64,000 nt of DNA from Perkinsus olseni (lineage: Eukaryota; Perkinsozoa; Perkinsida; Perkinsidae), in contig JABANP010000138.1 in NCBI GenBank assembly GCA_013115135.1, positions 53,068-117,067 on the forward strand, in the 5' to 3' direction. The translations under genes and the position numbers were made by a program. Every line of letters begins with the position of its first letter. Position 1 is the first letter of the stretch. Of the stretch, positions 21,601 through 31,141 are shown in pieces. Below the pieces are notes generated by a model that saw only the letters and a program-made list of their open reading frames with translations, was not told the origin of the DNA and made no database searches.

Positions 21601-24600
21601 GTATCTTGATTCAAGAGGGACTGGTTAAGACGAGTTTGTTGGGCACCGAAAGTCTGTCAGGTTCTCGGCTCGCCCACAGGCAATGGGTGACAGCTTTCCC
21701 ATCCTACGCTTCAATAGCAGCTGTGAAGAGGCGGAGTATCTTAGGTCGAAGCGCGGTCTTGAAGTACTTCACTCGGGTTGTGGCGAAGCGAAGGCACACG
21801 CTGAGGGTCTCCTCGCCCAGCGGCTCCGCAGTCTTTTTCTCGGCATTCCCGATGGCATCGAGGAAGACTCTAGTAGAGGTGTAGTTGACTAAACCTGAGA
21901 GGAGGGGAGAATCTTGAGAAATCTTCGCTGTGCGCAAAGATACCTTCCAACACCTCCTTCAGTAGCAGGCTAATCTTGCCGCCAGATTGAACATAGGAGT
22001 TCACCAAATCCTGGCAGGCTCGCGAATCCTCGATGGTACCGGCCGACCGTTCCGTATCTTAGGTCGAAGACAGCACTTCACGAGTTGAACTCCGTAACAG
22101 AAACCGAAAGATACTCTCAACTAACCTGCGCAGGAGTCCGCAAAAGAGAACGATCCCAATAGATGTCGACTGACTCTATTCTGGAAAAGTCGCGCGCCAC
22201 GAAATTATCAGCAAACCCACCGCCTTACTTTCCCCTCCCCCAACAGCCTTCTCCGGTCTAGCATACCACCGCATACCGTTACAAAAGACGGCAAGATTCT
22301 CATCGAACGCCCGGACAATCTTCGAACAGAAGAATTGGGGGTCAACCGCCGACATCACAGCCGTGGCCAACTCAGGATGGGCACCGAGCTCGGTGAGAAC
22401 GTGCCTGACCAGGCAAGGTTGATGGTCAATGATGCATCGCATCGAAGCGGAGCCAGCGTGGCGCCCGGTCTGCGTTGAGTCGTTGTTAGGTGGTGTAATC
22501 GGCCAACGGGGCGCTCAGAAAACCTATTCCGAAATTCACCCGGACTCTGTTTGGAAGACATCGCGCTTTTCAACCTGCGAAAAATTTCTCATACGCGACG
22601 ATGTCCATCATCCTTGGGAACTGGATCAAGTCTGGGCTCCAATAATATCCCTTCTCATAATATCATGCTCCAAAAAGCTGTGGCGCTCAGTTCCACGAGC
22701 AGCCACAAAAGCATGTTGGCAACTTGCGAGCTCACGGTGAGTTGCGGGAAGACTATGATAGGGCTGTCAACGAGCTGTTGTTGAGTTTTTTGTGCGACCC
22801 TCTCACTTCGCTTGGGGAGGGCGTACGTGCCGACCTGGCCGAATATCTTAGTACATATATTCAAGCTCTAAGCTTCAGTAATACTTCAAAATTTAACGAA
22901 TATCAAACGATCTGATTGGCTCTGAGTTAGTCTCAATGGCGTCGGTTCAGTGCTGAGTTCAATCATCGGCAGAATACCATAGCCGATAACGTACTCTCCT
23001 AGGGACTTACTTCGGTATAGCTTCATTATCATGTCTATTCAAGCAAGCTTCCAATAGCGCTTCCACCCACAACGATGACATCTTCCATCCCTGTATTGCG
23101 CCAGCTTCGACCTTGGATGCTTCCGATGCAACTATCAGCAGCTTCGGTGTGAACAGCTCCTTGAACCTGCTGGGGCGATCAACCATAGCTAGCGTGCCGT
23201 CTGCGACTTACATGTGGCAAGCGAACTCATCGAGAGATTCCACCAACGCCCAGTACCACTGCCAAGTCGCGTTGAGAACTTCCGGACCGCCGATCCGTTC
23301 AAGCAACCATCGAGCACGCTTTCCGGTGAATCACTCCAGTGCTTTTCGATATGCAGGCACGCACATCATCCCAATCGATCACGCGATCGATTTCGCCGAC
23401 CATTTGACAATAAATGACCATGCGTTCTTCGTGGCTTCCCTTCGTAAACCCCAACAGCTCTCCAACGAATTCCGGAGTTTCTACTAACGGAAGAATTCTG
23501 CAGTAGATAACTTCGCGAACCTCAGGCGACATATCAGGCAGGTTGGCGAGGATGCGACGACGGAGATCGGCGGCCACTTCGTCCTTTGCGGGAAAATCTC
23601 GTGAGAAAAATCTGACCGAAATAAGGTTGATGAATCGCTGTGCAGTAGAATTTCACCCGCGGTTTGAAAACTAGCGGGAAATTATTACGCCTTTTTTTAA
23701 TGTGAAAAGCGAATATGTAAGGTATTAAAATTTTTCGGGGAAAATTTTTGGTAAATTTTCTCCCAATTTCACGTCGCGATTTGCGCATTTTCCCCATGCA
23801 TTTCATGCGCTTCCTACTTGTCGAACGTGAAACCTGTTTTCTCATATAGCGGGTAAAAATTCAATATACATCACGAAGTCTTGTCAGGGGTTGTTGAAGA
23901 AACCAATTCTAACACCCAGAATCTATTCTGGAACCGCACGACTTTCCGCGAAAAAATCAATTCCAGAATCGATTCTGACGTTCAGAATTACTTCATCTTA
24001 CGAGGGGTCAATGTGATCAAAATTTTCAGCGAAAAGATGTTATATAAAACGATATAAGTGGTAGTGTTGTCACCACAGCGAGTAGTAGAGGTGGGCGACA
24101 GTACGGGTACGGTCTAGTACGAGTACGGCTCCGTACCCGTACTACCGGTCGCAGCGGTTCCCTAGTACCGTACTAGTACGCCGTACTTGAAGTACGGCGT
24201 AATTTAATACACGTATGCGTTGTTTAATATATTTAATACGTACTGGTTCTCCGTACCCGTACTAGGTTGACAGTTTGAAACGTACTCCGTACTTTCCTCG
24301 ACCCCAGTACGGTTGCCTAGCTCTAGCGAGTAGCCTTTGAGTACTGATGAATGCGTTGTTCGTCCTCTTTACTGTGAATACATAGCTAGACCGCAACGCT
24401 GTAGCGAGTGATACAGTTCTTGCAAGCATTCTTACGACCCATCAATCGTGGTGTTCCGTTCTAGAGGTGCTACACGCCAACGATCTACGCCAAAATACGA
24501 AAGACACAATCCCTACTACCTCTCCCATCGCAGCGCTAGCGAACTGCACATCTCTCACATCCGTCGCCGCCTCGGGTAGCAGCAGCTCAGCGATCGACGA

Positions 24601-24955
24601 AGCCCCCAAAGCTCCGGCCAGTCTCGCGAACAGTCGACTCAACGGCGCTTCCCTCTCCGGTTCTCGAGCGCTCAAAAGCTGTAGTTTTCCGCATGCGGTC
24701 CGGATATCTTCGGACGAATCCAAAATCTTCGCTGTGCGCAAATCCTCGAGAATCAACACGGCAATGGTCGCGCTGAGATCATTCACCAATTTCCCGTCTT
24801 CTTGCAGAATGGCCGAGAGAAGGTCTTCGAGGAAAAGATTCTTTTTGCGATGGTGTTAGCTGAGACGCCATCAACTCAGCAACGCTTTCTCGGGAATCTG
24901 CATTCGCTTGGAGATTCTCATTGAGCGTCGCGACGGCTGGGAGTGATGCAAGCAT
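15627..24955 (-). CDS. TARBP1/Trm3-type tRNA guanosine-2'-O-methyltransferase, many exons
   Basis: A large protein with an alpha-solenoid-like N-terminus and a C-terminal SpoU/TrmH methyltransferase domain, as in TARBP1/Trm3, which 2'-O-methylates G18 of tRNA. SpoU motifs are [20 protein letters not shown] (16376-16448), [13 protein letters not shown] (from 16272), SLVGVEQT...[13 protein letters not shown] (15950-16049) and [19 protein letters not shown] (15722-15830). The last exon is 15627-15672. Upstream exons include [17 protein letters not shown] (17828 upward), [16 protein letters not shown] (below 19313), a 20091-21044 open stretch, [17 protein letters not shown] (22221-22450), [18 protein letters not shown] (23212 upward), 23405-23583 and 24520-24955. 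ATG 24955 is the furthest upstream in-frame ATG found. A surplus A at 24842-24846 breaks exon 1. The catalytic half is confidently identified; several middle exon boundaries are not resolved. Confidence 0.83.
16050..16114 (-). other. 65-nt tRNA T-arm-like intron (sense orientation), methyltransferase gene
   Basis: In transcript sense it reads ATCCATGGTTCGATTCCCAG followed by GGCTGTCATTTTTCAC. This is the opposite orientation to the intron at 17771-17827, with the shared AAAATGACA/TGTCATTTT flank. It splits the SpoU domain between KQKNNG and YSLVGVEQ. Confidence 0.8.
17771..17827 (-). other. 57-nt tRNA T-arm-like intron, methyltransferase gene
   Basis: In transcript sense it starts GTGAGAGAAAAATGACACAT, then CCGGGATCGAACCTGCGACC, and ends CCGCAG. 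Flanking exons encode SDYSDVK and [13 protein letters not shown] in one frame. Confidence 0.78.
19313..19365 (-). other. 53-nt module intron, methyltransferase gene
   Basis: In transcript sense it contains AAATCGATCACCAGGGCGTG and CGCTTTTTGC, the GCGCTCGCCC/TGATCGATTT module in reverse. It joins GWQ to [12 protein letters not shown] in frame. Confidence 0.78.
19498..19573 (-). other. 76-nt tRNA T-arm-like intron, methyltransferase gene
   Basis: In transcript sense it contains GAGAAAATACC, CCCGGGATTCGATCTCGGGA and CCTTTCGATTAC before CCGCAG. It has the best-preserved T-stem among the copies (CCCGAGATCGAATCCCGGG on the plus strand). Confidence 0.78.
21112..21147 (-). other. 36-nt intron made of the TTTCGTGGCGCGCGA module
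   Basis: In transcript sense: GTGAGAATTTCGTGGCGCGC, then GAAAATTCGCTAACAG. Almost no other sequence is present, which makes it one of the smallest introns in the window. Confidence 0.72.
21895..21943 (-). other. 49-nt intron with GCGCACAGCGAAGATT module
   Basis: In transcript sense it starts GTATCTTTGCGCACAGCGAA. The reverse complement AATCTTCGCTGTGCG occurs in the zinc-finger gene intron at 10122-10217 and at about 24724. Splicing joins LLKEVLEG to [10 protein letters not shown]. Confidence 0.72.
22181..22220 (-). other. 40-nt intron made of the TTTCGTGGCGCGCGA module
   Basis: In transcript sense it reads GTGGGTTTGCTGATAATTTC, then GTGGCGCGCGACTTTTCCAG. It joins GGGESKA to [11 protein letters not shown] in frame. 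Confidence 0.75.
23895..23998. repeat. AGAATCGATTCT-type MITE-like repeat, copy 2
   Basis: It contains AGAATCTATTCTGGAACCGC, CCAGAATCGATTCTGACG and TTCAGAATTACTTCAT. It is related to 11430-11545 and 26910-27014. It lies in a long inferred intron of the methyltransferase gene. Confidence 0.6.
24086..24325. mobile_element. short hAT-type MITE, copy 2
   Basis: A 240-bp element starting TAGAGGTGGGCGACAGTACG and ending GGTTGCCTAGCTCTA, flanked by the exact 8-bp duplication GCGAGTAG (24078-24085 and 24326-24333). It is very similar to 6386-6636. It lies within an inferred intron of the methyltransferase gene. Confidence 0.87.
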
Positions 24956-25212
24956 CGAAGGAGCTGTGAAACACTGAGAATCTTAGGTCGATTATGGTAA
25001 GTCATGGTACGGGTTTCCCCTAAATGAGAGAATCAGCGTCACCACGTAAATCGTGAATATCCTCTCGAACGACTTTGACTTCTCAATTCGTGAAAACCGT
25101 TTGGTTCAATCATTCGAGAACTCTATACTATTAACACAAAAAACGGAGTTGTCGAACAACAATTGCAATCAGACAATTCATGTAAAGATAACTTGCCATA
25201 CCACTCCTTCAA

Positions 25213-25996
25213 CTACTCATCCTCGTCCTCTCGAGTCAAGTCTTTCCCGAGTGCCTTTACCGCCTGAAGCCGAACAGGGATCCCCCATCGCCCGAGAGAA
25301 AGGGAAGGTGCGGTATGTGCGGATGATGAATATTATCAATCAGTCGGTCGAAGGTATCTTATGTCGAAGCCCGTAAGATACGGAAAATCTCACCTGGAAC
25401 TCATTGTAATGATTCTTTCGCTTATCCTTGAAAGCCTGCCGTGACCTCTCTTGCGCGAGTTCAGAATCAACTTCTTCTCGGTCAACCTGCTAGGCCGCTC
25501 AGCCCCACAGTTGCAAGCACAGCAGCACCATCGTAGCATCGAAGTCTCGTGGGAGTGATAATTTTCAACCTTTCGTGCGGCTCCTCGAGTTGTGCTGCCT
25601 TTCGAGCCTAGTAGTTTCGTTTTCCGATCTGGGTCGCAACTAGGGTGAAAATATCTTCTCAAACTTTCAATTTTCGATCTCTAATTTTCTCAAAGCTTCA
25701 ATTCGTTGACACAGTGCCCCGCGAAGAGTGAACCGTCCCGTGCAAAATTCCTGAAATTTTTCCCCCAGAAATCAAAAAATTTCGTCTTGCTGAATCTCAT
25801 GAAGCAAAACCGAGCTTCCCTCGTCTCCGCTATTACCGTGCCCTCCTTCGTGACAGTCAATTTCTCCAGCTTTTCTGCCAGTTCATTTCCGAAATCTTTC
25901 GGCTGCGCGCGAGTATCTTCCTCGTCGCTGTCGCCATGCCGAGCCGTTTCCTTTATGAAGGGAGTATCCGGTTCGTCGATGACCATGCGCGTACCC
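25213..25996 (-). CDS. protein phosphatase inhibitor-2 (PPP1R2/IPP-2 family), 5' end missing
   Basis: Three exons (25837-25996, 25394-25486, 25213-25263) encode family hallmarks. These are MVIDEPDTPF (the MKIDEPxTPY motif that binds PP1), an acidic stretch, KDKRKNHYNEFQ (the KRKxHYNE helix that sits in the PP1 active site) and AVKALGKDLTREDEDE at the C-terminus. Inhibitor-2 proteins bind and chaperone the PP1 catalytic subunit. The first exon begins at an acceptor (25996), so an upstream exon carrying the usual KGILKN region is expected but was not found. ATG 25986 is internal by homology. Its introns carry the TATCTTA(G/C)G...TCGA module. It ends about 260 bases before the methyltransferase ATG on the same strand. 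Confidence 0.85.
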
Positions 25997-26122
25997 CTGA
26001 GTGAGAAAAATCAGCAACGCCAAAATTTACAGGCAAATTAGTGATAACTCGCCGTGAAACAACAACGAGAACTCCATTCTCATCATTAGTAATTCAATAC
26101 GGAATTATACCGAAATTAGCCA

Positions 26123-26230
26123 CTTCCGATTTCATTTTTCGAGAATACAATTTTTACATAATCACTAACACTTGGCCTTCCGATTTCATTTTTCGAGAAT
26201 ACAATTTTTACATAATCACTAACACTTGGC
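26123..26230. repeat. two tandem copies of a 54-bp unit
   Basis: The unit begins CTTCCGATTTCATTTTTCGA and ends CACTAACACTTGGC. The two copies (26123-26176, 26177-26230) look identical, so the duplication is recent or is an assembly artefact. Confidence 0.85.
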
Positions 26231-26909
26231 CTTCAAGTAACACATTGCATGCAACGGCGTCACCCAGGAAGAACAAGCCAATATTGGAGAGGTCAATCTC
26301 AATAACGTATGAACAGATCAATGGTAACTCACTTAAGCCTAGCAGAAGACAATCTCACAAACAGTGAAGTGCGCCTGTGCGACACGACAACAAACGGTAA
26401 CGGAGTCTCATCCCTCGCTTCTGTTTACGACTTATATTAACGTCTAGACGCGACGATGAAGATGTCCGCCATCATTTCGGACCCCATGCGCCGAGTGGCC
26501 CTAGCCTTTCACTCAGGATGATTACTTTCCGTTACACAGACGAACGCAGTTTGACCAGTCCATGGCACGGTACCTCGTGAATCCAAACCGGCAAAGTGAA
26601 CCCTATTACCCTCTTCGGAATACTTGGAACGAGAAAAAGCGAATTGTGGGTGAAGGCAAGAACGGTGTACCCGAAACCCGACAGGGCAACCCGATCCCGG
26701 AGCTGTTACCCAGGGCAACCAGAAACCCTAACTATTACCGTGAGCAACAAGATCCCCGGAAGTGCTTCCTTGGATTTTGGGAATTCAAATTCCATTGAAC
26801 GCATTTGGGAAAAACCGCAGCGCAAGATTCGGGGCGAGCGCTTTTCACATTTCATTTGTTGCGTCCTGAGACTTCCAGGCTAAATTGACAAAGAGAATCA
26901 TTAGGGGAC
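26231..26909. other. region without a clear gene
   Basis: No gene is supported. The missing first exon of the inhibitor-2 gene may lie here on the minus strand, but no KGILKN-like sequence was found. Confidence 0.35.
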
Positions 26910-27014
26910 GTTCAATAAAACAATATTTGAACTCAGAATCGATTCTGGAACCGGATTTTTCGCGTAAAAATTGATTCCAGAATCGATTCTCAGTTCAGAG
27001 TTACTTTATTGAAC
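26910..27014. mobile_element. 105-bp MITE with AGAATCGATTCT palindromes, copy 3
   Basis: The ends GTTCAATAAA and TTTATTGAAC are inverted repeats. Inside are two AGAATCGATTCT palindromes separated by GGAACCGG...TTGATTCC. This is the most complete of three copies in the window. No clear target duplication is visible. Confidence 0.7.
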
Positions 27015-27183
27015 CGGGAGTATGATTCGCGATTCTCTGGCTAAGTACTTGTGAATCACAGAAGTCGGAGAATCAGCGGCTGAGCGGCTAAGATCACAAG
27101 TTGTGATATCAGCCGCTAACACCCTCGACGACGGTCTTTGTCACTTCTCATTGCTCCTTGTCTTAGCATACAGATTACCCCAC

Positions 27184-27699
27184 ATGAAAGGCATTCCTTC
27201 GCCCTTCCCTGTTGCCGCTCTCCTCGCTTTGGTCAACGCCGTGGAGCACAAGTACACCGGCCTGGCTGGCGATAACGGCGAGGTTAAACTGGTTGCCGAC
27301 TATGACCCTGAGGACCTCAGCCTGAAGTTGAAGTACTCCTGTGGTTCGCGCAATGGTTATATGAACTTGCGCGGCGTCGAGACCTTTGGTGACGAAGATT
27401 CCGATTCGTCCAGCGACAGTGACGGCGAAGAAGCGTCCGAAGATTTCGGGATATATCGCAGGAAAGGTGCCCGTCGTGCGTCTTTGAGACCGGACAAGTG
27501 GAAAAGCGCCGAAACCGAGTTCGCGCCGGTCGACGTCGAGCAGAGTGAAGCTGATCTGATTGCCCGTTTCGAAGGCACATGCGGGCGGCAGTTCGGCCCG
27601 TTCTTCTGGAGTGGAGGAATTGGTAAGAGGCTTCGCCGAGTCAGAGAAGAAAATGCGGATGAACTTCCTCGGGAAGCCGATCGTCTTGATGAGAGGTGA
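27184..27699 (+). CDS. secreted protein, family unknown (possibly exon 1 of a longer gene)
   Basis: ATG 27184 opens a signal-peptide-like start (MKGIPSPFPVAALLALVNA). A region with one Cys and charged residues, a Ser/Asp/Glu-rich stretch (GDEDSDSSSDSDGEEASEDF) and a basic C-terminal part follow. The style resembles lineage-specific secreted proteins of Perkinsus as I recall them, which is inference. The reading ends at a TGA at 27697, but the preceding AG|GTGAGA could be a donor, so the protein may continue into 28318-28731. An earlier ATG-less extension to 27103 is less likely. Confidence 0.55.
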   Translation: MKGIPSPFPVAALLALVNAVEHKYTGLAGDNGEVKLVADYDPEDLSLKLKYSCGSRNGYMNLRGVETFGDEDSDSSSDSDGEEASEDFGIYRRKGARRASLRPDKWKSAETEFAPVDVEQSEADLIARFEGTCGRQFGPFFWSGGIGKRLRRVREENADELPREADRLDER

Positions 27700-28317
27700 G
27701 ACCTTCGTGGGTTCGTAGTTTTCTGTGACGTTTGAGAATCTAGCAGACGGCCGAGCTGGGCTCCAGCGCGCGGCGTTCGTCCGCGTGCGAGCCTGATACT
27801 GCTGATAGGACCTCGTACGGGTGTCGCACCCGGGTTGTGATGCAACAGAGTTGGTTGAGTGAAAGATGGCTATCCATCTTTGTGCCGGAAAACGAGATTT
27901 CAGCCGAGCTTAGCGTAGCTTTGTTGGCTCATCTTGATTTTTCTCGATTGTTCGTTCTCATCCAAAAGTATGAGAACTCTACTACCGTAATTGTGACTGC
28001 GCTCGCTCTATCTTGTGGTGACATCATTTTGTATGTTTTTTGAGCGAAAAAAAGGTGAAATTTTGGGACATAATAGTAACATCCCAAATCAATAGGGTGA
28101 GTTGCGAAATTGTTGAATATAGTTTCTCCTTTTTCTTCTCGCGCAACACCCCTTCGACCGGGCGGGTGATGGCCAGTATAGGGGTATAGCTGCGGGCTCA
28201 GTCACTGCCTGAACCCTGGTAGGAACTTAGAGATAGTACGTTACACTGCACAGAGTGCTATAGGTGAGAATATAGTTTGAAAATCACAAGTCAACCGAAT
28301 GAGTTGTCTCAGGTGAA

Positions 28318-28731
28318 GCCCCATTGCCCATCGGCAAGTTTCACTTAGAAGGCAACGAACGCGTCACTTTCGAGGGCACGCTTGAGGAATGGAAAATCGC
28401 TATCGATGGCGCTGCTGTTGCTTTCACCTCCCTCGTACCGCTGAAGAACGAAAACACGAATTATCGCCTCGAGAACGCGGTGGCTAAGGACGTCGTAAAT
28501 CAAGACTCAACAGACGAGTCAAGACCCTCAGTCAGGGCACCTTCGAGATTTAAGAAGATGTGGATCGCCTTTTTGAGTGATTATAGCAAAAAGTTCCTCG
28601 GCGAAGGCGAAAAGCTGACGAAAACCAGCTTCAAGGACTACTACTGGTCCGATGACTCCAAGGCTTGGACCGTCAGGGTCAACGACAAATGGGTCGAGCT
28701 CGTCAGATCGGTCGCCTCGCCCAAGCATTGA
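28318..28731 (+). CDS. hypothetical protein or 3' exon, lineage-specific family
   Basis: An open frame preceded by a TCTCAG acceptor. It encodes GKFHLEGNERVTFEGTLEEW, then charged and aromatic residues (FKDYYWSDDSKAWTVRVNDK) and a stop at 28729. It has no transmembrane segment or recognised domain. No ATG is needed if it is the 3' exon of the gene starting at 27184, but the phases do not match directly, so an intermediate exon would be required. Confidence 0.5.
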   Translation, partial: APLPIGKFHLEGNERVTFEGTLEEWKIAIDGAAVAFTSLVPLKNENTNYRLENAVAKDVVNQDSTDESRPSVRAPSRFKKMWIAFLSDYSKKFLGEGEKLTKTSFKDYYWSDDSKAWTVRVNDKWVELVRSVASPKH

Positions 28732-29857
28732 AGGCGAGGGCATGCAAGAAATTCGTGGAAGAGCGCGGACTTATTCTTTTCAACCCCTCTTCGTGTGTGT
28801 GAGAGACAAAAACCAAAACTGTTGTTTATGTGAAAAAATGTTGTACGGTACGCCATGATGAAACCGCTGTTGTTGTAGTTGTTATTATTATCGGTTGTGT
28901 TTGACTTTTCGGGCCCCTCCCGGAGGGGAGGTAGTTTGTTCCTTGATACTACCATGGAAGGGTATTACCGCCACTTTTACGAATCAAAGACGAAGGTGAG
29001 GTCAGAAGAACATCACGACAGTTTTCGAGGTAGCTGCTCTGAATTCGAGAGTTCGGGTTGCCACCAGAAGGCCCTCCATTAGCTTCAAAATCTGCCTGTA
29101 TTCGACTAGTAGAAGGTCTTCGGGTCATAGGAACAGGCTTGTCCTGGGTCGGACGAGGAAAAGGAGCTTATGCCAAGATCCATGAGAACAGTTAAGTTTT
29201 ATATCTGGGCAACGCATATACTGTGATCGCCCCTGTGGATAGCGTAACCGGACTTCACGGCAGATGTCGGAAACTTCGGAGGAACCTTGGAATTGTCAAG
29301 GGTGGAAAAGTCCAGAGAAGTCTATCTCATCCACGAGGTGACAGTGCCCCTAGGGTTTTCTTGAGCTAAGCGCAGCTGATCGGCGAGCGAAGAGAGGTAC
29401 AGGTGATGCTGACAACAAGGGCCCGTGGGCAGAGTGCGGTTCCCGCGTATTGTCAAGAGGTTGGTTGACTAAGGACGCAACACCTGGACTTCGCCATCTG
29501 GAATCCCATTTTCAACTTCTATTGTTTACAACCAATTTGTTATCACGTCATCATTGATGACTCATCAACGACTAAGCTCAGCTTCAGTGGAGTAAGATAG
29601 GATCAGCGATGTGAAGATTGCAATAGAACTTGAGCTCAGCAGTGAATAATGTCGCGATATGTAGCCTGCCAGAGTCTAGCTGCACGACGGCACAGCATCT
29701 CAGCTTCGACGTAACGAGCTTCTTCACCATCTCGGATGTAGATAACTGCTTCTTCATGCCGTTGTGGTTATCACCAATACCAAGGTTTCGACTTTCCAAT
29801 GGGGCAGATTTCATCTTGTGCTCTCGACGGTCCTTAGGTTTTCGTAGCTCATGCATT
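28732..29857. other. region without a supported gene
   Basis: Only short ORFs without features are seen. Open sequence continues upstream of 29858 in the frame of the next gene, but it starts at non-ATG codons and I do not count it. Confidence 0.35.
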
Positions 29858-30400
29858 ATGGCTGTCAATCACCTGTGGGTCTTCATTGCTGCCACAGTGA
29901 TGGCTCCTGACCCTTCGGCATTCGACGGCGCTTATAGATTTAGTAAAAAAGGTGCGAACTTAACAATCGACATAGTCAGCTGGATGCGGTTAATACGTAT
30001 CACCCTTTGCTGTGATAACAAAAAATATACGTCCGACTTCACCATGAGCGAGGACAGGTGGCAGACTCAGAACTTCTTTCCGAAGAGACTCGGTGCCTAT
30101 CGTGGCAATAGATTGATGACTGAGGAGTACATCGACATCCGGACCTGCGCCCAGAGAGAGCGCACTTCACTATTCTGGGAGAAATGGCAGGATCTTAAAA
30201 GTTTTGTGCGCGAGAATTGCGACGTTTCTACTGGTCTATCGGATCTCATGGCGATCGTTAAGCTCGATTCGGAATCCAGTGCAGAAGACGTCCCTGGGCA
30301 GTCGCAAGTGATAGCAGTCGAATGGGGATCGAAAGTCATCTTCTTGGCGACACGGCCGAAGATACTGTTGAAGAAGCCGCCTCGTGCGGATAGTCCATAG
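29858..30400 (+). CDS. secreted protein of about 180 residues, lineage-specific family
   Basis: ATG 29858 starts a clear signal peptide (MAVNHLWVFIAATVMA, likely cleaved before PDPSAFDG). A mixed globular sequence follows, with ISLCC-like Cys pairs and segments such as SAFDGAYRFSKKGANLTIDI, and ends in a basic KILLKKPP tail. No membrane helix follows the signal. The PxxFDGxYxF start after the signal recalls secreted Perkinsus families, but I cannot name the family. Length and single-exon structure look intact. It is secreted by inference only. Confidence 0.6.
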   Translation: MAVNHLWVFIAATVMAPDPSAFDGAYRFSKKGANLTIDIVSWMRLIRITLCCDNKKYTSDFTMSEDRWQTQNFFPKRLGAYRGNRLMTEEYIDIRTCAQRERTSLFWEKWQDLKSFVRENCDVSTGLSDLMAIVKLDSESSAEDVPGQSQVIAVEWGSKVIFLATRPKILLKKPPRADSP

Positions 30401-31122
30401 TGTCGAATAGCCCGGCTTGTGTCGCTGTATCGGTCAGAAGATTGTACATGTTACGCTGTCGCCATCACAGTCGTTGCGTTGCGAGTAAAAAAGAGCTTCG
30501 CTATACTGCATATCATCTTGAAGGAATATTCATACCGTTGATCTCGTGACGAGATCTTCAGTGAAGATCTTCAGACCTTCAGTCGAGAGTGAAGCTTTTC
30601 TTGGTTGAAGGAAGTTGCTTCGATGACGAACAACTGCGCTGAAGCCTGTTAACTGAATTGTTGATCACGCCAAGACATACCAAACCCGAACGTCCTGAAA
30701 ACGATGGATTTTCGCTAGTTGTGGAAGTAGGCAAGTGTTAGCAGTCTAGTGAACCCAAATACTAAAGACTTCCGAAGAGACTAGTATCAAGAGTACATCG
30801 TCATTCACTGGGAATAGCTAGGCTAAGATATGGGGACAGATAGCTTGTGTGCCGAGTGGTGACCACTCAGTGGTCAGGGACACTGGCCATCAGCATGTGC
30901 GGCAAGGAACGGTTTGTTGTTGCATCAAATTTGTCGATTCCTTCATTATCATTGCAGACACAACTTGTGTTACTTGTGTCACACAAGTAACCAGCGGTGG
31001 CGTGTCCGCTGCGAGAGCGTATCGTCGTATGGCCCAGCGGATCCTCATGAACGTAGAGCGATACTTATCCTGCTACATACAGATAGCACGGAGCCTCGGG
31101 CTGCTATCGAAGAACAACTAGT
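30401..31122. other. region without a supported gene
   Basis: Short ORFs only. It precedes the spliced-leader-like sequence. Confidence 0.35.
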
Positions 31123-31141
31123 GTAGCAATCTTGGCTCAAG
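31123..31141 (+). other. spliced-leader-like sequence (relic)
   Basis: GTAGCAATCTTGGCTCAAG matches the 3' 19 bases of the Perkinsus/dinoflagellate spliced leader as I remember it, with one mismatch (CAAT for CCAT). It is followed by TTTGATT rather than a GT donor, so it looks like the 5' end of a retroposed trans-spliced mRNA rather than an SL RNA gene. Confidence 0.6.

Noticed and set aside
29630..29857. N-terminal extension of the secreted protein at 29858
   Set aside because: It begins at a non-ATG codon and would bury the clear signal peptide.
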